From NCBI RefSeq assembly GCF_000003855.2, contig NW_003101680.1:5644664-5708663 (forward strand): a stretch of DNA of 64,000 nt. The letters run 5' to 3'. The notes under the pieces were generated by a model. It was not told the DNA's origin. It searched no databases and saw nothing but the letters and a program-made list of their open reading frames with translations. This stretch comes from Blastomyces gilchristii SLH14081 (lineage: Eukaryota; Ascomycota; Eurotiomycetes; Onygenales; Ajellomycetaceae). Made by a program: the position numbers and the translations under genes. Positions 63,766 to 64,000 of the stretch are shown here, piece after piece. How positions within the stretch are numbered: the stretch's first letter is position 1; each line of letters opens with the position of its first letter.

Positions 63766-63857
63766 CTGCCCCGGTGGCTGAATGGTTAATGCGGCCACCC
63801 GGTAGCGCCTTGGCGTGGGAAATCAAGGCGCGTGGGTTCGAAACCCGCAGGGGGGAT
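63766..63857 (+). ncRNA. tRNA-like sequence (SINE head or decayed tRNA)
   Basis: Both internal RNA polymerase III promoter boxes are present: an A box TGGCTGAATGG (63,775-63,785) and a perfect B box GGTTCGAAACC (63,835-63,845), about 50 bp apart as in class II (Ser/Leu-type) tRNAs. The T arm pairs GTGGG with CCCGC. An 8-bp perfect stem GCGCCTTG/CAAGGCGC (63,805-63,812 and 63,824-63,831) occupies the anticodon/variable region. The acceptor ends do not pair into seven good base pairs, so a functional tRNA is unlikely. It is GC-rich and unmutated. A tRNA-derived SINE is the best reading. Confidence 0.5.
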
Positions 63858-64000
63858 ACATTAAATCCGGAACTCAAGCATCTCAGGTTTCTAATAAATA
63901 CAGAGGTGTACAAATCGCTTCAATGAATCGCTCTATGTTTCTGAACTGAGAAGTTATTATCACATGTATTTAATTGTCACTTCTTTGTATTTTCCTATGT
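63858..64000. other. Flanking sequence after the tRNA-like element
   Basis: The composition is normal and CpG is present. If the tRNA-like sequence heads a SINE, this would include its body; no tail or TSD is visible before the window ends. Confidence 0.4.

Noticed and set aside
63766..63857. Functional Ser or Leu tRNA gene
   Set aside because: The acceptor stem cannot form seven good pairs and the anticodon loop is not standard, despite good A and B boxes.

Overview
This window looks like a chromosome segment of a filamentous ascomycete. The evidence is spliceosomal introns with CTAAC/CTGAC-type branch sites, a Kgd4 protein, a fungal RGS protein and a fungal RUS1/DUF647 protein. It is strongly two-part. 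Positions 1 to about 12,170 are ordinary gene-bearing DNA of balanced composition. From about 12,174 to 63,750 the DNA is an AT-rich, CpG-poor island made entirely of dead transposable elements carrying RIP-like transition mutations. Normal composition returns in the last ~240 bases. A genome built of alternating GC-balanced and GC-poor, Gypsy/LINE-filled tracts is what is known from some Onygenales (Blastomyces and relatives); assigning the window there is an inference from composition, not a sequence match.

Gene-bearing part. Two genes are on the plus strand: kgd4 (mitochondrial 2-oxoglutarate dehydrogenase subunit 4, one intron) and a seven-exon RUS1/DUF647-family gene with a 13-nt microexon. 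One is on the minus strand: an RGS-domain regulator of G-protein signalling. The rest is UTR and intergenic sequence with microsatellites and poly-A tracts. No operon-like or functional link between the three genes is evident.

Repeat island. Target-site duplications (TSDs) allow the island to be read as a nested stack. The oldest layer is a LINE ('H', minus strand) with a 28-bp TSD at 12,146-12,173 and 63,034-63,061, and an inverted 5' segment. Into H went: LINE family 1 copy 1 (12,352-19,954; 15-bp TSD), DNA transposon X copy A (20,489-26,219; 8-bp TSD), X copy C (27,145-49,443; 8-bp TSD) and LTR element Gypsy B (49,475-62,518; 5-bp TSD). Into X copy C went Gypsy A (28,730-37,020), LINE family 1 copy 2 (38,374-46,011; 14-bp TSD) and a 505-bp non-autonomous X derivative (48,837-49,341; 8-bp TSD). 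Into Gypsy B went an inverted X copy B (56,183-61,962; 8-bp TSD). Removing Gypsy B and X copy C restores a continuous LINE reading frame in H, an independent check. A solo LTR of the Gypsy B family and a tRNA-like/SINE-like sequence end the window.

Most interesting items: both Gypsy elements carry an extra Cys-rich open region antisense to pol between integrase and 3' LTR; the X derivative inserted into the terminal sequence of its own parent and seeded a perfect 7 x 17-bp array; the LINE 5' ends are GC-rich blocks that escaped the mutation affecting everything around them; and CpG is kept only at the outer edges of the Gypsy A LTRs.
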